Shown: positions 10,755 to 21,786, numbered from the stretch's first letter. The stretch: DNA of 64,000 bases from Tragulus kanchil (GCA_022376925.1 JAIOJX010000025.1:188294801-188358800); one strand, 5' to 3'. Translations and numbers: made by a program. The notes: generated from the letters alone by a model not told the origin.

Positions 10755-12639
10755 CGGGCTCTGGACAGCGTCTGAGGGGCCATGGCTCGGAGACAGACCC
10801 CTGTGCCATGAGGGGCAGGCTCTGGCCGGGGGTCAGGCCACCGGAGCGGCGTTGGCCTTCAAGGACAAGGCTGTCCTGGGGCGGCTGGAGTCGAGTGGGC
10901 GGGACGAGACGGGGCCACCAGCTGCGGCGGGAGGACGGAGAGGCTGGGACGGCCTGCCCTGGAGACGCGCTCTCGTCAGAGCGGAGGGCTCCCGCAGCCG
11001 GCGTCCTCCTGTGCACCCAGCCGGCCGGCCGCCATCCATCCACTCATGCCTCTACCCACCCGCCCGTTCATTAGGAAGGAAATGACATAAAATCTGGGTC
11101 TTAACAGCTGAATTTTGTTAGTTGAAGCAAAGCAGCGCAGAGAGAGAAACGATGCAGAGGTGAGCCAGCCTGGGAAGTCACGGGCACTGACGTGCCCAAG
11201 GTCTCGCCGGGTCCGGGCCTCCTCCGGGGGGCGGGGCCGGGCCGGACTGAAGCTCCATCCAGAGGACTCACGCAGACCGCTGCTCAACCGGCCGTGAGGG
11301 AGGCGGGCAGAAGAAGACAGGCGGGGAAGTGGGCAGCGAGGAGTGGCCAGGCGAGCGGGGCATCAGAGAGATTCAGCCGGGGGACGGAGGAGCTGGCTGC
11401 GGGTGTCGGGTCTGCTCCGGTGCCCCCGGCTGCGCCCCTGGAGGCAGGTCCCTCCCTCTCTGCCAGCCCGAAGCTGGGAAGCTCTCCCCTCCGTGAAGCC
11501 CAGGGAGACCCAGGGACCACCTCTAAGATCCCTAGAGGCCGGGCTCTCCAGCCTGTCAGCGTGCGACTGGTGAGCGTCTCCCGCCCCGTACCCCTTCCTG
11601 GGGCAGCAGCCCTCACCTGCTCCGCCCACCGCGGACCGGGACCCAGCCAGGTGGTCCGACTGCAGCTGGACGGAGGGACCCTCAGCCCACACCTGTCTGG
11701 GGGAGGGATGGGCTTTCATCAAATAAACTGCTCCGAGTTTCATGGAAAATCCTGCTCCAGGACAGCCAGGTGGCCCTGGAAAGCAGGCCTGGCTGGTCAC
11801 TTTCCCGCCGCCTCACGCCTCACCGCCGTGTGCCCAGTCGTCCTTCCAGCCCTCCTGGCCTACCCCCATGCTGCTGACCAGTGGCATCGGAGACTTTCTA
11901 AATCATGCCGGCTCAAGGGCCCAGAATAAACTGAGGGCGCAGGCTGGACCGCCTGTAACACACGCAGAAGTCGCTCTCTATGGCCACTGTCCCCGTGTCC
12001 CCTTGCTGGCCAGAGAGGCTGGCCCCCCCGCATCGGTTCATCAGAAGGGAAGTTCTGGGTCCGGGAAAGTCAGCTGTCCAGCGCCCCTCCCCAGAGGCGG
12101 GCCCCTTCACCTTTCCGCCGAGGGCTGAGCTCAGATGTACAGTTCCGGCTCAGATGCCGTGAGAAAACTTCCATTATCCTGGCAATTTCCTAAATCATTG
12201 GTTCTTGCATGTAAGAGACAGGACAAGTTCACCGTGTGGGGAGGGGCCTGGTGGAGAGAGCCCCCTGTGCTGGGGCGGGCCGGAGGGTCACCCTGGGGCC
12301 CAGGGTCTGGGGAGTCTGGGTCAGCCGGGGAGAGCGCCCAGGCTGTGTCAGACCCCAGCTCCCCAGGAGCCGCCATCAGTTGGTGCCACTGGCTGTCCCT
12401 GGTGACGGGGAGGGGGTGGGACCCTTGGTCATTTCGCTGGGTGCCCACTGAGGGGGCCAGGGTGCCATCCAGCGCCCCCTACCCGCCGGGAGCCCCCTTC
12501 ATCCCGGGCAGGAGAGAGCCAGCTGCGACCAAAGAGTCTGTGTCTTTGTGCAAACAGGCCCGAGGGGGCGGCCGCCAGGGAATTGGGGAGCTCGGACCGC
12601 AGCCTGCCCTCGAATGTTGACGCCGCACCGTTCCCCGTA
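10755..12639. other. GC-rich non-coding DNA with three small AT-rich patches
   Basis: No gene or recognisable transposon. AT-richer patches at about 11065-11165 (contains GAATTTTGTTAGTTGAAGC), 11705-11765 (CATCAAATAAACTGC) and 12130-12240 (CATTATCCTGG, TTTCCTAAATCATTGG) could be small regulatory elements. They are too short to support that firmly. Confidence 0.5.
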
Positions 12640-12915
12640 CCCAAAAAGTGTCCATCGACTGCAGATGGACGGCAAAGCAGTCCGTCTGCGCCTGGGAGCG
12701 CCGCGCAGCCGTGAGCAGGACTGACGTCGGCATAGGCTGCAGCCGCACGGGTGGACCTGGAGGCGGCTGGTCAAGCGGAGGAGCCAGGCCTCAGAGGTCA
12801 CCCAGCGCAGGACTCCGCTGACCGAGGAGTCCAGCTCCGAGGGACAGCAAGCCGGCCGGCGGGCGCGAGGGGTGCTGGGGAGGGAGGGCCGGCTGGGGCG
12901 GGGTTTCTCTGGGGA
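12640..12915 (+). mobile_element. Ancient, strongly GC-shifted L1 3' fragment
   Basis: The order of landmarks matches the 3' part of old mammalian L1 elements read in sense. GTGTCCATCGACTGCAGATG corresponds to the family's GTCCATCGACAGATGAATGG region, followed by a degenerate ACTCAGCC-like stretch, GGGTGGACCTGGAGG (family: GGATGGACCTGGA), AAGC..GCCAGGC, and finally a GGGGCTGGGGAGGG-like stretch. Many A/T positions of the family are G/C here. The alignment is by eye and old, so the exact boundaries are uncertain. Confidence 0.6.
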
Positions 12916-14029
12916 ACGGAGTGCTTGGCACACGGTGGGGCCGGCTGCCCAGCGCGGGGCCGCGCCTCCTGCCGCCGAGCGCGCAGGTCAGGACGGCCCA
13001 CTGTACGCTCTCTGGATCTCACTTGCCCCAAGAACATGAGTAAGGCAGACGAGGGACGGCTGGGGCTGACGAGGGCGAGGCGGAGCTGCAGTCGGGGGCG
13101 CGCCGCATCTCCCGGAGGCTGCCGAGGGGCGTCCGGCTCCACGGGTCGGCACGGGTGGGCCTGCAGATGGTCTCAGGGCCACTCAGGGCCCGCCGGGCTG
13201 TGGCCTTGGCCGGGAGCCCAGCAGGGGGGGCCGCCCTGTGCAGCTCTGGTGCTCCTCCCGTGGGGGCACCCCCTTGGGGTCAGGGTTGGCTGAGCCCCCC
13301 AAGGAGAGGGCCCGGGGAGGGATGTGGGGCACGCCTGGGTGCACCCCGCTCCTGAGGGGGCGCGGCTCCCACCCACCGCCTTGCCCAGCACCACCTCCGC
13401 CGGCGGGGCCCCCACGGGCGACACAGGAGGGCTGAGTGCGCCCCGCGCTGGGTCCAGCAGCCTTGGAGAGCACAGGGGCCGGTTCTGCTGGGCTGGGGGA
13501 GAGCCCCAGAAAGGACCCGGATCGACGGGGGCCCCGGAGTGAGGCGTGTGCCCCTCCTGCCCCTGGAGGTCGGGCCCCGGGTGGGGTCCTGGCTGCAGGG
13601 CTCCCCGGAGGCGGGCGGCACGGCTCCGCCCAGAGCCGGGGGCTGCCCCTCGTCCCGGTCCTCGGCAGGCGAGGCGCTGAGGACGGGCTCAGTCCTGTGA
13701 CGGCTGCCGCCTGGGGCGGACGGGGGCGGAGGGGCAGGCCGAGACTTGGGATCTCGGCCTGGCTTCAGCTTGGGCTCAAGGGGCTCCATCTCATCTGACG
13801 AGGAGGTTGCCCCCGTCCCTGGGTGTTTTGACGGGTAAACGGGGAACCCGTCAGCCTGTGCGGGGCCGGAGCATGCACTCTGGATCACGGGTGCGGGGCT
13901 GGACCCCAGGGCCGCCCGGGGACGGCAGAGAAGACCCCTGGCGGGCAGGAGCGACGCCTCCTCCGGGCCCGCGATGGGGCGGCCGCAGGGGCTTAATGGC
14001 CGGGAAGCCCCGGGCCGCGCGGGCCGCCC
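12916..14029. other. GC- and CpG-rich non-coding DNA
   Basis: Nothing recognisable as a gene or repeat. CpG density rises towards 13850-14030, just before the AT-rich island at 14030, mirroring the arrangement at 2040-3300 but in reverse order. Frames here translate to Pro/Arg/Gly-rich strings with no family resemblance. Confidence 0.5.
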
Positions 14030-14655
14030 GCCGTGTAATGGAGCTCTGACGCGAGTAACTCCGGGCTGAGCTAATCGAAGCTGAAAAGGTGGAATCAGCG
14101 TGTGTCCTCTCCTTTCGCCGCCTTCATCAATCCCGCTAACTGGGTTTGAGCTCCGCTCTGTGAGGGGAAATTAATATGTAAGACGTGGAGGCCTGAGCGG
14201 CCGGGCCGCCAGCGGGCGCTCGGGCAGGGCGGCCGTGGGCCCGCCGACCCGCGGCCTGGGGAGGGCGCCCCGCCCCCGCCCGCCCATCATCAATTCAATT
14301 ACCGCGAGGCTGATACATATTCAGGCCCCGGCCGGAGGGAAGGGGCGGCCAGACAAAGGCGTCTGCATTTACCCAATAATAAGTTTCATTTGGAGTAGGT
14401 TTGAAAACAATTCCCCGTCACATTTGTCCCTGTCAGATCACATTATTCGCAAATGAAGTTCACAAAGTATCAATTCAATTTCAATGAGGCGCCGCGGCAG
14501 GGCTCGGCTGGGGCTGCGTCCCCACCGGGCTGCGGACAGCGCGGCAGTCAGAGGTAATCAAAGGCTGGCCGGTGGTAACACTTTCCATTTCACCCCTTTT
14601 GTGCACATCTGTTCCTGGGTAATCCCATTCTCTACACTTCCAAATCACTGAAGAC
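14030..14655. promoter_or_regulatory. Candidate conserved non-coding element (large AT-rich island)
   Basis: One of the best regulatory candidates. Words typical of developmental enhancers are dense: CTAATCGAAGC, CATCAATCC, AAATTAATATG, CATCATCAATTCAATTACC, GATACATATTC, AATAATAAG, TGTCAGATCAC, CATTATTCGCAAATGAA (POU/octamer-like) and GGTAATCAAAGG (TCF/LEF-like TCAAAG). It sits in a CpG-rich surround, lacks transposon features and has no coding frame of interest. Conservation must be tested; the call rests on composition and motifs. Confidence 0.48.
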
Positions 14656-16049
14656 TGCGGGCAGGGAGGGCGGGCGCGCCGAGCCCACTCCCGCTCGCCC
14701 CTGCTCCGCACCGCAGCCGAGGGCAGGGTCCGCGGGGCCCGGGCCTGCCCACGACGCCTCCCTGGGCCCTGGGCGCCTGGGACCGGCCCGTCCACCTCCC
14801 GCCCACCCGGCTCCCCCGACATCCACGGGGCTCCGAGGGCCAGGCGCTGTTCGGCGACCGGGTGGCAGGCCCCACGCCTCTGTCTCCACCCAACTGGAGG
14901 CCCCTCCCCACCTGCCTGAGAGAGGTCCTGTCTCCTCCCTGGGGAGGGGCAGCTCCTGGCCCGGCTCCGGCCTCTGATGGGTGATGAGGGTGGGGCACCC
15001 AAAGCATCCAGCAGGGAAGTCCCTCCCCTCTGCTCTGGACCCCCTGCCGAGCTCCGGGCCTCCTGGCACGTGGGCCCTCCTATCCCAGTGCTGGCTCATC
15101 TTCCGCCCCTCTACCACCTCCGAGGGGCAGGTGGCCCCTTTCCAGTAGTCCCAGCATACAGGGGGCTCCCCTGGGGCAGAGTGGTGGGCGGAACTGGTCA
15201 GATTGGCCTCGTCTCGAAGGATCTGCATGTAGGACAGGTTCTGCCCCCCTCAGCCAGGGGTCTGCCCCTGTGTGCTGGCTCAGCACGGGTGGCCCGACAG
15301 CGATCAGGCTAGAGGGACCAGCCACCCCGACTCCGAGAGGGCCGGAGAAGGCCAGTCCTTCCCATGCTGGGCTGGGCCACGTCTGGGCCTCACCAAGACC
15401 TCAGACCCCAGGTGAGCCGCAGGGAGCCAGGGGGTCTGATATCAGTACCTGCGCAGGAGGCTGGTCCCAGATCTCAAAAGCCGGGGGCAGGCCCTCGTCC
15501 TCCTGACCACAGCCACACCGGTGGCTCTGGAGCTGGCCTCTGGGACGTGACACGCCCCTGGGGGTGTCCCAGAGGCCGAGTGCCCAGCCCTGGGACTCGC
15601 AGGGCAGGAGGCAGGGGTGCGGTGCCCCAGTGCCCCGCCCCCGCCCCCAGGTGTAGCTGCCGCTCCTGGGCCCCCCGGTGCTCGCTGCCCAGCGGGGCTC
15701 GCCTGGGCTGAGCTGTGGGTGAGCGCCGTGCCTGGGGCCTGTGCACACGCAGGCAGGCCAAGGCGAGCCTGAGTGAGGGAGTCCCGGCTGGCTCCTCCTT
15801 TTTCTGCTTTTCCGAGGCTATTCGCCCCCTCCCCGAGGCCAGGCTCCCTGCTCCAGGAAATCGCCTGCCTCCGGGCAGGGCCTGCGGTGCTGGAGTGATG
15901 GTGCTCGGAGGCCCGGGGGCCGAGGCCCTGCCACGGGGTGGGGCTGGCCGCTGGGCTGTGCACGAGGGCCACGTCGCCTACCGTCCTCATCCATGCTGCG
16001 GGGGGTCAGAAATGGGAGAAAATCGCCGTTTCATAGCGTTTGTTTGCCT
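14656..16049. other. GC-rich non-coding DNA, nothing recognised
   Basis: Pyrimidine-rich stretches (14880-14945, 15640-15720) alternate with plain GC-rich DNA. I see no splice-bounded exon, no repeat family and no regulatory island. Confidence 0.55.
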
Positions 16050-16744
16050 GAAGTTAATCAGTGATTTTTAGAACAGTTTGCGGCTCACAGAACATCAAGC
16101 AGGTGTACAAAAAGTCCCACCCCCACCGCCCCTGGACGCCCCGCAGCGTCCCCGTCATCCACAGGCCGCCCAGGGAACCTTGGTCGCGATCGTCACCCCT
16201 CGCAGGCCACGGTTTACGAGGGTCACGCTCGGTGCGGGGCCTTCTGGGGGTCTGGACAAGCATAACCATGTCTGCCCCCCAGGACCGCGTCCCACAGAGC
16301 AGTCTCCCCGAAGCTCCTCGGCTCCGCCGGTTCCCCTCCGCCCTCCGCCCCGGCACCCACTGCCCCTCCACTGTCGCCAGTGTTGCCTTTTCTGGACGTC
16401 ACAGTCTGGATCACAGTGCGGAGCCTCCTGGGACTGGCTTTTGTCACTTAGTCACACGCGCGGAAGGCTTCTCCACCGCTCTCACGCCCCGCCAGCTCCC
16501 TCGCCTCAGTGCTGAGGGGTGTCCCGCGGTCTGGATGGACCACCGCTTCGTCACCTGTCCGTCACCTTCAGAAGAACGCCGTGGCCGGTTCTGCTCCGGC
16601 AGCTGAGGACGGAGTTGCTGTGAGCCCCCGCGTGCAGGCTCCCGTGCCAACGGGGGCTCGCCTCCCCGGGGAGGAGCTCAGGGGCCTCGGGCGCGGAGTC
16701 TTGTGAGCATCCTCACGTCTGTCCATCCGCGGGGCCAGCGGGAG
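16050..16744 (-). mobile_element. Ancient L1 3' region, reverse orientation, GC-shifted
   Basis: The + strand reads through the well-known antisense landmarks of old mammalian L1 3' ends in order: TTTTTAGAACAGTTTGCGGC, ACAAAAAGTCCC, TCGTCACCC, CCACGGTTTACGAGGGTCAC, TCTGGACAAGCATAACCATG, TTGCCTTTTCTGGACGTCAC, GGCTTTTGTCACTTAGTC, GTGCTGAGGGGTGTCCC, GTCTGGATGGACCACCG and CCGCGTGCAGGC. The element is therefore on the - strand. Nearly 700 bases are recognisable, yet many A/T positions are now G/C or CpG. A BovB fragment follows directly. Confidence 0.75.
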
Positions 16745-17075
16745 GAGATTGTCACTTCGTGGCGTTTCCAGCAAAGGCTGAATGTTCACTCTTGGAGACT
16801 CCAAGGACGGCAGCATGCCAGGCCTCCCCGCCCTTCACCGTCTCCCGGAGTTTGATCAGACTCACGTCCGTGAAGTCGACGATGCCATTTGGCCACCTCG
16901 CCCTCCGTCGCCCCTTCTCCTGCCCTCAGTCCTTCCCGGCATCAGGGTCTCTTCAGTGAGTCGTCTCTCCGCCTCAGGCGGCCGAGGTATTGGAGCTTCA
17001 GCTTCAGCACCAGCACTTCCGGTGGGTGTTCGGGTGGATTTCCGTCAAAACTGTTTTGAATGGTCTCGTGGCTGC
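16745..17075 (-). mobile_element. BovB (RTE LINE) 3' fragment, reverse
   Basis: On the - strand the fragment contains GCTGAAGCTCCAATACCTCG (family: CTGAAACTCCAATACTTTGG), a CTGAAGAGACCCTGATGCCG region (family: GAAAAGACCCTGATGCTGGG), GGAGAAGGGGCGACGG, GATGGCATCGTCGACTTCAC and CAAACTCCGGGAGACGG. This is the BovB order. BovB spread in ruminants by horizontal transfer in the distant past, and this copy is 5'-truncated and diverged, again towards G/C. Confidence 0.8.
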
Positions 17076-18005
17076 CTCACTCTGGTCGCCTGGCCAGGCT
17101 GCAGGGCCCGGGAGGGTCTGGGACCTGAGCCCGTGGGGGCCCCGCCCCACAGCCCCTGCGGCGGCGGGCTCTCCAGCGGAGGGTCCAGCAGAGGCTATTC
17201 GCCCTGGGGAGGGCACGTCAGCAGGGGGCCCAGCAGCTGGCCTCATTCTCCGGAGACCCACGGGCACGGGAAGCAGGAGGGCAGGCACGCCTGGGCTGCG
17301 TTCTGCGCTGACCCCACGCGTGGACGCGGAGGGCCCTGTGCGTGCTCTGTGGACGCTGTGAGCGACGTGGAGAGGCACCGGAGGGGCCGCTGGCCTGGCC
17401 CCGACTGCAAAGGCAGACAGCGAGGTTGCTCTGGGCTTGGTTCCTAGGGGCCAGCCTCGCCCCCAGCCTATTTCCTGGGTGCCCCGGGCCCCACCCCTGC
17501 CCCACCCTGGGCCGGAGGGACGGGGCGGGCCACAGTGGCCCAGCCCGGACGCTGCCCCGCGCCTGCCGTGGTGGCCGGGTCGTGCTGGCCCTCGGCTCTC
17601 TTGATATATTGATCCCACGGCCAGAGTGTGTTGTAAAGTGAGGTGATCATAATGAGATTTACAGTTCTTACGGGCGAAGCCGCAGTAACGCAGAGCGAGG
17701 GCTTGCCCGTGTCGTTTACGGCTGAAAGATGGTGACCGTGGCGCCTCCAGCAGGCCCTCGCGAAGAGGGGCTCTGGCAGCGGGACCCCTGGGCCTGCTAG
17801 GGCGGACCCTAGGGCGAAGGGCAGGACGCGCACACGGTGGCTGTCATCTTTTTCTACGACTCAAATGGCTTTTCTTCAAACCCAGGTCGCTCAGAGCCCG
17901 TGGCACGGCTGACCAGACTTGCGGGTGGTCTGGGGTGAGACTGGGCTCCATGTCCTCGTGTGCCCGCCGCACACTCACAGGTGCACACGTGTGCACAGGC
18001 ACGTG
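17076..18005. other. GC-rich non-coding DNA with one small AT patch
   Basis: No gene seen. A patch at 17598-17700 (TTGATATATTGATCC, GATCATAATGAG, TTTACAGTTC) may be a small conserved element. The remainder is GC-rich and featureless. Confidence 0.45.
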
Positions 18006-19037
18006 CGCAGCCCCGCCCCGCCTGGCGCCCTTTCTGAGCCCTGGTGAAGCAGCCTTCGGTCTCTGTCCTGCTGGGACCGCCCCTCCTCCGGCTGACACGT
18101 GAGTGTCCAGGTCACACTGGCGCACCTCACAGGCCCGCGCCGCCTGTGCCTGGACCCGGCCGAGCCCCCCTGCGCAGCGGCGTTTCCTGGCGGAGGCTCC
18201 GAGAGGCCCCAGGCCTCAATATGTCACGCGTGGTCACCAGCGCTGAGAGCACATCTCTCTTTGCCAAACAGCTTCCCCGTGCCCCGCTCTGTGTCCCCCC
18301 CAGGGCTCCGCGTGGGGCTCCAACACCCTCTGCTGAAGAGCAGAGCCTCTGCCGGGGATGGGGATGGATGTGCCGGGCCAGGACAGGCAGGGGCGGCCCC
18401 AGGAGGTGCTGCGAAGTCCCGGTCCCAGGGGTGTCTCGGAAGAGGTGACCCCAAGCTGGCTCCAGTGCTGGCCCCTGCCCGGCCACCTGCACTGTGTCCA
18501 GAGGGGCGACATGCGGGCACGAGGCTGGCTTCCTTCCCCTTGGGCTGCAGAAGCCTGGCCACGCCCCCTCGGCCCCCAGGCTCAGGCTCTCGTGCTGGAC
18601 AGACAGAGGCCACAGCCTGGTGTGGCTCCCTCACCCCGCAGGTGGAGCGGGAGGCCAGAGGGCTCCCAGTGCCTCCGGGCCGGAGGAACCCTGCACCTGG
18701 CAGCTGCCCGCAGGCCAGCCGGTCGGTGGCTCTCCCGGCCTGGGCATCAGCCGGACACTGGGAACACAGAGATGGATCGAATTCGGCGCCGCAGCCGAGG
18801 CGAGAATGCCCGGCCTTTAAAGAGAAACTTATCTGTAATTAAAATCATGCACAAGTTTTAGAAAGAGCCTGTTTACCACGGGGAAGAAAGCTGATTGTGA
18901 AAATGAATAGGCTTCCGTTGGGGCTGGGAGTGTTTAATTCAGAAATAAATCCCCCCACAGAGGCGCTCTGCGGGGCTCTTTTCCCCTGCGCTTTCGGGCG
19001 CCCGGCCGCACCGCTGCCAGCACCGTTGAGCACGGCT
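18006..19037. repeat. Duplication D, left copy (~1.03 kb)
   Basis: Recurs at 19038-20096 with an offset of 1029-1032 at the start and 1071 after about 18150. The right copy has ~42 extra bases between two TCACAGGCCCG words (19155 and 19207), which this copy lacks. Near 18165-18185 the copies also differ in a GC-rich run. The tail of this copy (19026-19037) is a garbled version of what follows the right copy at 20097. It contains the AT-rich island at 18775-18965. Confidence 0.88.
18775..18965. promoter_or_regulatory. Candidate conserved non-coding element (repeated at 19848-20035)
   Basis: An AT-rich island containing TTTAAAGAGAAACTTATCTG (GATA-type AGATAAG on the other strand), GTAATTAAAATCATGC, GTTTAATTCAG and AATAAATCC. 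It has no repeat signature. The second occurrence belongs to duplication D. The true element probably continues through 20097-20300, where GCCATAAATTAGCTCAG, TTAAAATCAGC and TTATTCCAAG keep the same character. Confidence 0.42.
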
Positions 19038-20096
19038 CGCAGCCCGCCCGCTGGCGCCCTTTCTGAGCCCTGGTGAAGCAGCCTTCGGTCTCTGTCCTGC
19101 TGGGACCGCCCCTCCTCCGGCTGACACGTGAGTGTCCAGGTCACACTGGCGCACCTCACAGGCCCGGCCTGTCCTGCCGGCCGCCCCCGGTGACGGAGTC
19201 AGGCCGGTCACAGGCCCGCGCCTGTGCCTGGACCCGGCCGAGCCCCGCGCGCGTTTCCTGGCGGAGGCTCCGAGAGGCCCCAGGCCTCAATATGTCACGC
19301 GTGGTCACCAGCGCTGAGAGCACATCTCTCTTTGCCAAACAGCTTCCCCGTGCCCCGCTCTGTGTCCCCCCCAGGGCTCCGCGTGGGGCTCCAACACCCT
19401 CTGCTGAAGAGCAGAGCCTCTGCCGGGGATGGGGATGGATGTGCCGGGCCAGGACAGGCAGGGGCGGCCCCAGGAGGTGCTGCGAAGTCCCGGTCCCAGG
19501 GGTGTCTCGGAAGAGGTGACCCCAAGCTGGCTCCAGTGCTGGCCCCTGCCCGGCCACCTGCACTGTGTCCAGAGGGGCGACATGCGGGCACGAGGCTGGC
19601 TTCCTTCCCCTTGGGCTGCAGAAGCCTGGCCACGCCCCCTCGGCCCCCAGGCTCAGGCTCTCGTGCTGGACAGACAGAGGCCACAGCCTGGTGTGGCTCC
19701 CTCACCCCGCAGGTGGAGCGGGAGGCCAGAGGGCTCCCAGTGCCTCCGGGCCGGAGGAACCCTGCACCTGGCAGCTGCCCGCAGGCCAGCCGGTCGGTGG
19801 CTCTCCCGGCCTGGGCATCAGCCGGACACTGGGAACACAGAGATGGATCGAATTCGGCGCCGCAGCCGAGGCGAGAATGCCCGGCCTTTAAAGAGAAACT
19901 TATCTGTAATTAAAATCATGCACAAGTTTTAGAAAGAGCCTGTTTACCACGGGGAAGAAAGCTGATTGTGAAAATGAATAGGCTTCCGTTGGGGCTGGGA
20001 GTGTTTAATTCAGAAATAAATCCCCCCACAGAGGCGCTCTGCGGGGCTCTTTTCCCCTGCGCTTTCGGGCGCCCGGCCGCACCGCTGCCAGCACCG
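19038..20096. repeat. Duplication D, right copy
   Basis: Near-identical to 18006-19037 apart from the ~42-base length difference. Its first ~20 bases are C-run compressed (GCAGCCCGCCCG against GCAGCCCCGCCCCG), as seen next to joins elsewhere. It continues naturally into 20097 onwards. Confidence 0.88.
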
Positions 20097-20300
20097 ACCT
20101 TATCGAGCAGCATCGCACGCGGGCCGGGCTGCGGGCTCCCGGGTGGCTGGAGGACTCGCCGCAAATCCCGCTCCTCCGCTTGTGAGCCATAAATTAGCTC
20201 AGTTAAAATCAGCAGGACACGCTTATTCCAAGTTTATGTTTCCCTGTAAGCAGGCGGTGGAGACGGCGTGTGAGAAGCAGCAGCCTCAGTCACCGGCGCC
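20097..20300. promoter_or_regulatory. Continuation of the AT-rich regulatory island
   Basis: Contains CCATAAATTAGCTCAGTTAA, AAAATCAGCAGG, GCTTATTCCAAG and TTTATGTTTCCC in a GC-rich setting. In the unduplicated sequence this would follow directly on the island at 18775-18965, giving an element of roughly 500 bases. Confidence 0.38.
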
Positions 20301-20590
20301 GGGATTTAGGGCGGTGACGCTGGTCCCCTCGGAGGGGCCTGCCCGGACGAGACGGCAGGAAGGCCGTGAATCACGCCAGCCGGGGTGCCCTGCCCGGCAC
20401 TCCGGGGGGCCGTGGCCACAGGCCTGTCCACCGGCGGAGAAGCTGATGGGTCCCTTGGGGCCACCTGCACGTGGAACCTGACCGCCTCTGTGCCTAAGTC
20501 CTCTCCACGGTCCTGGCTCTGGTGGACGACCCTGCGGCCGGAATCCAGCTGGCTTTCTGGGTATTGATTGAAATTAGGACCATGAATTTG

Positions 20591-20690
20591 GGGGATTCCC
20601 TGGTGGTCCAGTGGTTAGGAGGGCTGTGAGGTCACGGAGCCCAAGTGCTGCGACTAAAACTCCATGCAGCCAAACAGATAAAGGCTCTAA
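20591..20690 (+). mobile_element. CHR-type SINE fragment
   Basis: Begins GGGGATTCCCTGGTGGTCCA, then GTGGTTAGG, a diverged middle, and AAGTGCTGCGACTAAAACTC followed by CAGCCAAACAG. These are the head and body words of the CHR family of cetartiodactyl tRNA-derived SINEs. The copy is shortened and old. Confidence 0.7.
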
Positions 20691-20834
20691 GAGCGGGGGA
20701 GGCCGTGAGCAGATGTGTCTCCGGAGGTGACGGTGCTGCCGCCCAGGGCGAGGCCTCGCCTCCGCCTCAGCTCTGCTTGGGCCGGGCGTGGGGACGGAGT
20801 GGGGGTCAAGGTCACACTCGGGAGGCCAGCGAGT

Positions 20835-21060
20835 CAGTAGGTCAGATGGTATCTGATTGTTACGGTGGTTTCCTAATTGTGATGGTTAACAGAACGGCCT
20901 TGTTCTTAGGACGTTCCCACAGAAGGGCTCAGTATTGAGAGGGTCCGCATGTCCCTAGTACATACGTGTATGTATGTCTGTGTGTGTGAGCGTGTATGTG
21001 AGTTTGTGTGTGCGCGCATAGAGACAGAGGCAAAAAATTGCATCCTGAGTGACATGAATA
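20835..21060 (+). mobile_element. Old L1 3'-UTR fragment with GT/AT-rich run
   Basis: GATTGTTACGGTGGTTTCC, then TTGTTCTTAGGACGTTCCC, then GGGTCCGCATGTCC and a TACATACGTGTATGTATG run match the order of a mammalian L1 3' UTR (TTGTTCTTAGGAGATAC, then GTGTCATGATGTC, then a TATATACA run). Position and orientation are approximate. Confidence 0.5.
20961..21020 (+). repeat. Imperfect TG/TATG microsatellite
   Basis: Alternating purine-pyrimidine run (GTATGTATG, TGTGTGTGTGAG, GTGTGTGCGCGC). It probably grew from the TA-rich segment of the surrounding L1 3' UTR. Confidence 0.7.
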
Positions 21061-21099
21061 AGAACAAAAGTACTTAAAGCTGGTCACTTTCTGTCTGTT

Positions 21100-21187
21100 T
21101 TGTGGGATCTCGGTTCCTCAACCAGGGACTGAACCCAGGCCGTGGCAGAGACTGCACCGAGGGCTAACCACGAGGCAACCGGGGGAC
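21100..21187 (-). mobile_element. CHR-type SINE fragment, reverse
   Basis: The + strand reads TGTGGGATCTCGGTTCCTCA, ACCAGGGACTGAACCCAGGC and CCACGAGGCAACCGGGGG. On the - strand this is the tRNA-type head of a CHR SINE (CCTGGTTGCCTCGTGG, then GGGTTCAGTCCCTGGTTGAG). The 3' body is missing. Confidence 0.65.
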
Positions 21188-21566
21188 TCACCAGTCATGT
21201 TTTAAAATGATATTTTCAATAGGCGGGGGGTGGTAGGTAGTGGATATCCGCATGGAATAAAGCAAATGCTGACCCCACGCAGAAAGCATCTCCGCGGTCT
21301 CAGAGTAGGGAAATACGTCTTAAGTGCTACGGCGTAACGTACTCATTCCAAAACATTCTAGAAATTCAGAGCTTTTATTCATCAAAACCCCACCAGGCTG
21401 TGAGGATTGCGGGGCTTCCTCCAGGGCTTCTTGATCGCGGCACAGAGAGTTGTCTCGAACCTACAGGAAGCCACGGATAGCGTGTCACAAAGAGCACCCC
21501 GTGGTCAACTCATAAATGCAGGAAAAGATCCCGGACCCCATTTGTAGGCTGGCGCAGCTCATCAAG
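21188..21566. other. Unassigned stretch between SINEs
   Basis: Moderately AT-rich, with a weak L1-like look around 21355-21400 (CAGAGCTTTTATTCATCAAA). Nothing firm. Confidence 0.35.
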
Positions 21567-21786
21567 GGCCTTCCCCGGTAGCTCAGTGGGTAAAGAATCT
21601 CCCTGCCGTGCAAGACATGCAAGAGACGCCGGTTCAGCCCCTGGGTGGAGAAGATCCCCTGGACTAGGAAATGGCCACCCACTCCAGTCTTCTTGCCTGG
21701 TGAATCCCATGGACAGAGGAGCCCGGTGGGCTGCAGTCCATGGAGTCACAAAGCGTCCGACACGACTGAGCATGCACGCACGCAGC
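21567..21786 (+). mobile_element. Bov-tA SINE
   Basis: Complete element: tRNA-derived head (CTTCCCCGGTAGCTCAGTGG, GCAAGAGACGCCGGTTCAGC), then GGAGAAGATCCCCTGGACTA, GAAATGGCCACCCACTCCAG, CTTGCCTGGTGAATCCCATG, GACAGAGGAGCCCGGTGGGC and CCGACACGACTGAGCATGCA. This is the canonical tRNA-Glu/BovB-tail composite of pecoran ruminants. It is moderately diverged. Confidence 0.92.

Noticed and set aside
21567..21640. tRNA gene from the A/B-box-like sequence
   Set aside because: It is the tRNA-derived head of a Bov-tA SINE. The same applies to the CHR and long SINE heads at 22859, 23621, 24488, 40234, 58218 and 58426.
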